64,000 nt of DNA from Halopseudomonas laoshanensis (GTDB taxonomy: Bacteria > Pseudomonadota > Gammaproteobacteria > Pseudomonadales > Pseudomonadaceae). Of this stretch, positions 61,456 through 64,000 are shown piece after piece (positions within the stretch are counted from its first letter, which is position 1; every line of letters begins with the position of its first letter). The notes beneath the pieces were generated by a model. It searched no databases. It was not told where the DNA came from and saw nothing but the letters and a program-made list of their open reading frames with translations. The stretch lies in assembly GCF_008365385.1 (NCBI RefSeq), contig NZ_QOVF01000001.1, positions 496,001-560,000 on the forward strand, read 5' to 3'. A program made the translations under genes and the position numbers.

Positions 61456-63330
61456 ATGGATGCAGACGTTAAAAAGGATGAAAAAGTGCATGGATCCTAC
61501 CGCCCGAGCGTTCAGCGGCTAACGCACATTGCTGATTTGTTATGTATTGTTTTACTGGTGATCGGGGGTCGCGCGGTCGCACTCGGCGGTGAGCTGGACA
61601 TACTGCTGTCAACCTTGGGCGTGGTAGCAGCACTGGTAGGGCGTTATCTGATTCAACGCGAACGAACAGAGCTGGCAGTGCCTCTGCTGTTGGGCGTCAT
61701 GATGGTGCTGGTCAGCGTATCGATGGTGGTCAATCAGGGACTCTATAGCGGCGCTTTGCTGTCTTATCCATGCCTGCTTATCGCTGCGGGCATGCTGGCA
61801 TCGCGTCGGGTATTTCTCGGTTTGTTGGTCAGCATGCTGGGCATGGTGGCGCTCATTACCTGGATATCGCTTAATGGCATGCACACCTACGTGGCCGTAC
61901 CCCATGGCCCTGGACGTATGCTGGTGGTCAGTTCATTGCTGGTGCTGGGCGCTGTCGCCATGTGGTTACTGGCCAACGATTTACATCATGCCCGTGAAAA
62001 TCTCGACCATGAAATCTTCCAGCTGGAAAACTCCCAAGCCAGCCTCAACTATCTGGCGCAGCATGACCCATTGACTGATCTTCCCAATCGCTCGCTGATT
62101 GAGGAGCGGGTTGGAAATGCCATCGGCCGCGCCAGACAGTCGGGCAAGATGGTCGCATTGCTGTTTCTGGATCTGGATCATTTCAAGATTATCAATGATT
62201 CCCTCGGGCATATTGCTGGTGACCAGTTGCTGCGTGAAATTGCCTCGCGGCTGAAGAAGGTGGTCAGGGGTGGCGATACTGTCAGCCGGCAAGGTGGTGA
62301 CGAGTTTCTTATCGTTCTCGCCGAGGTCGATAGTATCGATGCGATGACCGCGGTATTGATGCGTATTCAGACACTGGTAGCGCAGCCGCTGACCCTGCAG
62401 GATATGGAGCTGGTGGTTTCCCTCTCGATCGGTATTTCGGTTTATCCGCAAGACGGCGACGATTTTGGCACCTTGCTGAAAAAAGCAGACACGGCGATGT
62501 ATCAAGCCAAGTCTGCCGGTCGCAACGCTTATCGGCTGTTCAGTGACGAAATGAGCGCGGACACCTATGCACGGCTGGGAATGGAGCAGGATCTGCGTCA
62601 GGCGCTGGTGCGAAACGAGTTCGAACTGCATTACCAGCCTATTGTGGATATGCGGGACGGGCGGGTGGTTGCGGTGGAGGCATTGCTGCGCTGGCGCCAC
62701 CCCGAGCGCGGCATGGTCGGGCCGGATGCGTTTATTCAGGTGGCCGAGCAGTCAGGGCTCATCGTCGAGATGGGTATCTGGGTATTACAGCAAGCCTGCC
62801 AGCAGATGGTCATCTGGCAGGGTGAAGGCCTGCCCGAGGTGTTGATATCGGTCAATCTGTCCGCGGTACAGATGCACCGCGGCGATCTGGAACAGTCAGT
62901 GCGCGATGCGCTGCAACGTACCGGACTGAAAGCGTCGCTGTTGGAACTGGAGCTGACCGAGTCGATGCTGCTGCACGACTCCGAAGCGTCAATCCTGCTC
63001 TTGCAGCGCCTGAAACAGTTGGGCGTCAAGTTGGCTATCGATGATTTTGGTACCGGATATTCCAACCTGTCTTACCTGCAGCGTTTTCAGGTGGATCGAT
63101 TGAAAATCGACCGTTCTTTCGTGCAGTCGATCATCAGCAATGAGCAAAATCGAGCGATAGTCACGGCCATCATACAGATGGCGCACAGCCTTGAGCTGGA
63201 AACCACCGCCGAGGGTATTGAAGACGAAGCGACTCGGCAGCTACTGGCGGCGCTAGGCTGTGATTGCGGCCAGGGCTACCTGTTTTCCAGGCCGGTGTCG
63301 GCGTCAAAATTCATGGCCCAGGTTCGATAG
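61456..63330 (+). CDS. Membrane GGDEF-EAL protein, cyclic-di-GMP turnover
   Basis: 624 residues. Six hydrophobic helices in the first 185 residues form a membrane sensor. GGDEF is intact (SRQGGDEFLIVLAE near 280) with an RGGD inhibitory site five residues upstream. EAL is intact too: VVAVEALLRWRHP near 407, ELTESMLL, IDDFGTGYSNLSYL, VDRLKIDRSFV and AEGIED. Both activities, synthesis and breakdown of c-di-GMP, are therefore possible and may switch with the sensor. Single gene. Confidence 0.96.
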   Translation: MDADVKKDEKVHGSYRPSVQRLTHIADLLCIVLLVIGGRAVALGGELDILLSTLGVVAALVGRYLIQRERTELAVPLLLGVMMVLVSVSMVVNQGLYSGALLSYPCLLIAAGMLASRRVFLGLLVSMLGMVALITWISLNGMHTYVAVPHGPGRMLVVSSLLVLGAVAMWLLANDLHHARENLDHEIFQLENSQASLNYLAQHDPLTDLPNRSLIEERVGNAIGRARQSGKMVALLFLDLDHFKIINDSLGHIAGDQLLREIASRLKKVVRGGDTVSRQGGDEFLIVLAEVDSIDAMTAVLMRIQTLVAQPLTLQDMELVVSLSIGISVYPQDGDDFGTLLKKADTAMYQAKSAGRNAYRLFSDEMSADTYARLGMEQDLRQALVRNEFELHYQPIVDMRDGRVVAVEALLRWRHPERGMVGPDAFIQVAEQSGLIVEMGIWVLQQACQQMVIWQGEGLPEVLISVNLSAVQMHRGDLEQSVRDALQRTGLKASLLELELTESMLLHDSEASILLLQRLKQLGVKLAIDDFGTGYSNLSYLQRFQVDRLKIDRSFVQSIISNEQNRAIVTAIIQMAHSLELETTAEGIEDEATRQLLAALGCDCGQGYLFSRPVSASKFMAQVR

Positions 63331-63344
63331 GCTCGAAGAGCCTA

Positions 63345-64000
63345 TCAAGTCGGCTCCGGGATCAGGCCGATGGTGACGATTCTGGCGTCGATCATATCGC
63401 GTACGGTCAAGATCACACCGTCCAGCGTAACCGATGTGCCGATTTGCACTTCTCGCAGCTCTTCGGACATCGTCTGGCGCACCAGGGCTTCGAGCGTCAG
63501 CAAGTCATCAGCGGCGAGGATGATGCCGTAGGAGGAACGAATGTCATCCACAGTGGTTGAGCCCTTCAGGCGCAGTTCTCGGCTGGGTAGCTCGTTGCGA
63601 GCAGCCTCCAACGCCTGGGAAAAGACCGAATCGACAAAGGGCCTGGTTTCCGGACGCAGCACCACAAACAGGTGATCGCCAGCCTGCAACGCAGTCGATC
63701 CGCGTGGTGGGATGACCAGGCTCTTGCGGGTGATCATGGCGACCACGGTGCCATCCGGCAACGCCATCTGCGACAGTCTGCGGCCCACTGCACGACCATT
63801 GGCGCCCAATGTGTACTCGACGATATCCGCATCCACGTCGCCCAGCGCGGTAATTTCCAGAGTAGCTGCCGGCGTAGCGGGCGGCTTTTCCGTCAGCCCC
63901 AGCTTGCGCGCTACCCAGGGCAGAGTTGAGCCCTGGATGGTGGCAGAAATCAACACCACGAAGAACACCACGTTGAAGATCAGCTCTGCGCCGGGTAGCC
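63345..64000 (-). CDS. NhaP2/CvrA-type potassium/proton antiporter, C-terminal part (runs off the edge)
   Basis: At least 218 residues, open through the window end on the minus strand; the start is outside. The left part reads LPGAELIFNVVFFVVLISATIQGSTLPWVARKLGL, split by the edge, the last TM helix of a CPA1 antiporter. After it come a RCK_C (TrkA-C) domain (GRRLSQMALPDGTVVAMI; LQAGDHLFVVLRPE) and a CorC/HlyC-like end (LRLKGSTTVDDIRSSYGIIL; DGVILTVRDMIDARI). This layout is that of NhaP2/CvrA. It exports K+ in exchange for H+ at the inner membrane. Confidence 0.92.
   Translation of the reverse strand, partial: LPGAELIFNVVFFVVLISATIQGSTLPWVARKLGLTEKPPATPAATLEITALGDVDADIVEYTLGANGRAVGRRLSQMALPDGTVVAMITRKSLVIPPRGSTALQAGDHLFVVLRPETRPFVDSVFSQALEAARNELPSRELRLKGSTTVDDIRSSYGIILAADDLLTLEALVRQTMSEELREVQIGTSVTLDGVILTVRDMIDARIVTIGLIPEPT

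Overview
The window is chromosomal DNA of a gamma-proteobacterium of the Pseudomonas type, of moderately high GC. The evidence is the gene content and order: apt, the FNR-type regulator anr and a complete cbb3 oxidase block (ccoNOQP, ccoG, ccoH, ccoI, ccoS), a dcd product nearly identical to the Pseudomonas form, ppnN, and the pair of CsbD stress proteins. A bacterial voltage-gated sodium channel and a TRAP transporter suggest a marine or halotolerant member such as the Halopseudomonas lineage. That last step is inference. Region by region: 0-7 kb holds a PhzF-family enzyme and then, on the minus strand, a type VI secretion cargo module (VgrG, DUF4123 adaptor, large LysM protein, SUMF1-type lipoprotein) whose genes overlap or nearly touch. 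7-8.3 kb is mostly non-coding, with three palindromic repeat units, a CsbD gene, a C10 tract and a TetR-type operator-like palindrome. 8.3-12.4 kb carries two tandem paralogous carboxylesterase lipoproteins. 12.4-24.3 kb mixes an endonuclease I, a LuxR-type regulator lacking its phospho-aspartate, an AI-2E family permease, glpK, ybaK, a CurA-type reductase, a degenerate lysozyme-like protein, a hybrid kinase convergent with its likely LuxR-type partner, an MFS exporter and the sodium channel. 24.3-34.5 kb is the respiratory block: apt, anr, a TauE/SafE protein and the cbb3 oxidase with its assembly genes. An ANR box sits at class II distance from a -10 element in front of ccoN. The hemN gene, often found next to anr, is not here. 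34.8-46.8 kb holds an alpha/beta hydrolase, a chemoreceptor with a C-terminal sensor-like region, a divergent TRAP transporter whose binding protein is a lipoprotein, a selenocysteine tRNA, the Fe-S carrier Mrp, dcd, a TorF porin, an acetyltransferase, a double-CAP-domain secreted protein, a second CsbD gene and an EamA exporter. 46.8-50.9 kb holds a parvulin, a VWA plus membrane J-domain pair, a flavin reductase, a small ORF6N-like protein and a WecG/TagA glycosyltransferase. 50.9-54.1 kb is a tight four-gene cluster (acyl-CoA dehydrogenase-like, PIG-L deacetylase, NodS-like methyltransferase, family 2 glycosyltransferase). Its chemistry resembles that of lipo-chitooligosaccharide synthesis, and it is the best candidate here for an undescribed pathway. 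The end of the window holds a DJ-1/PfpI protein, a small periplasmic protein, an SH3/coiled-coil membrane protein overlapping ppnN, a four-PAS hybrid kinase, a DUF2892 protein, a GGDEF-EAL protein and the C-terminal part of a NhaP2/CvrA-type antiporter that runs off the right edge. I saw no CRISPR array, complete insertion sequence, rRNA or prophage.
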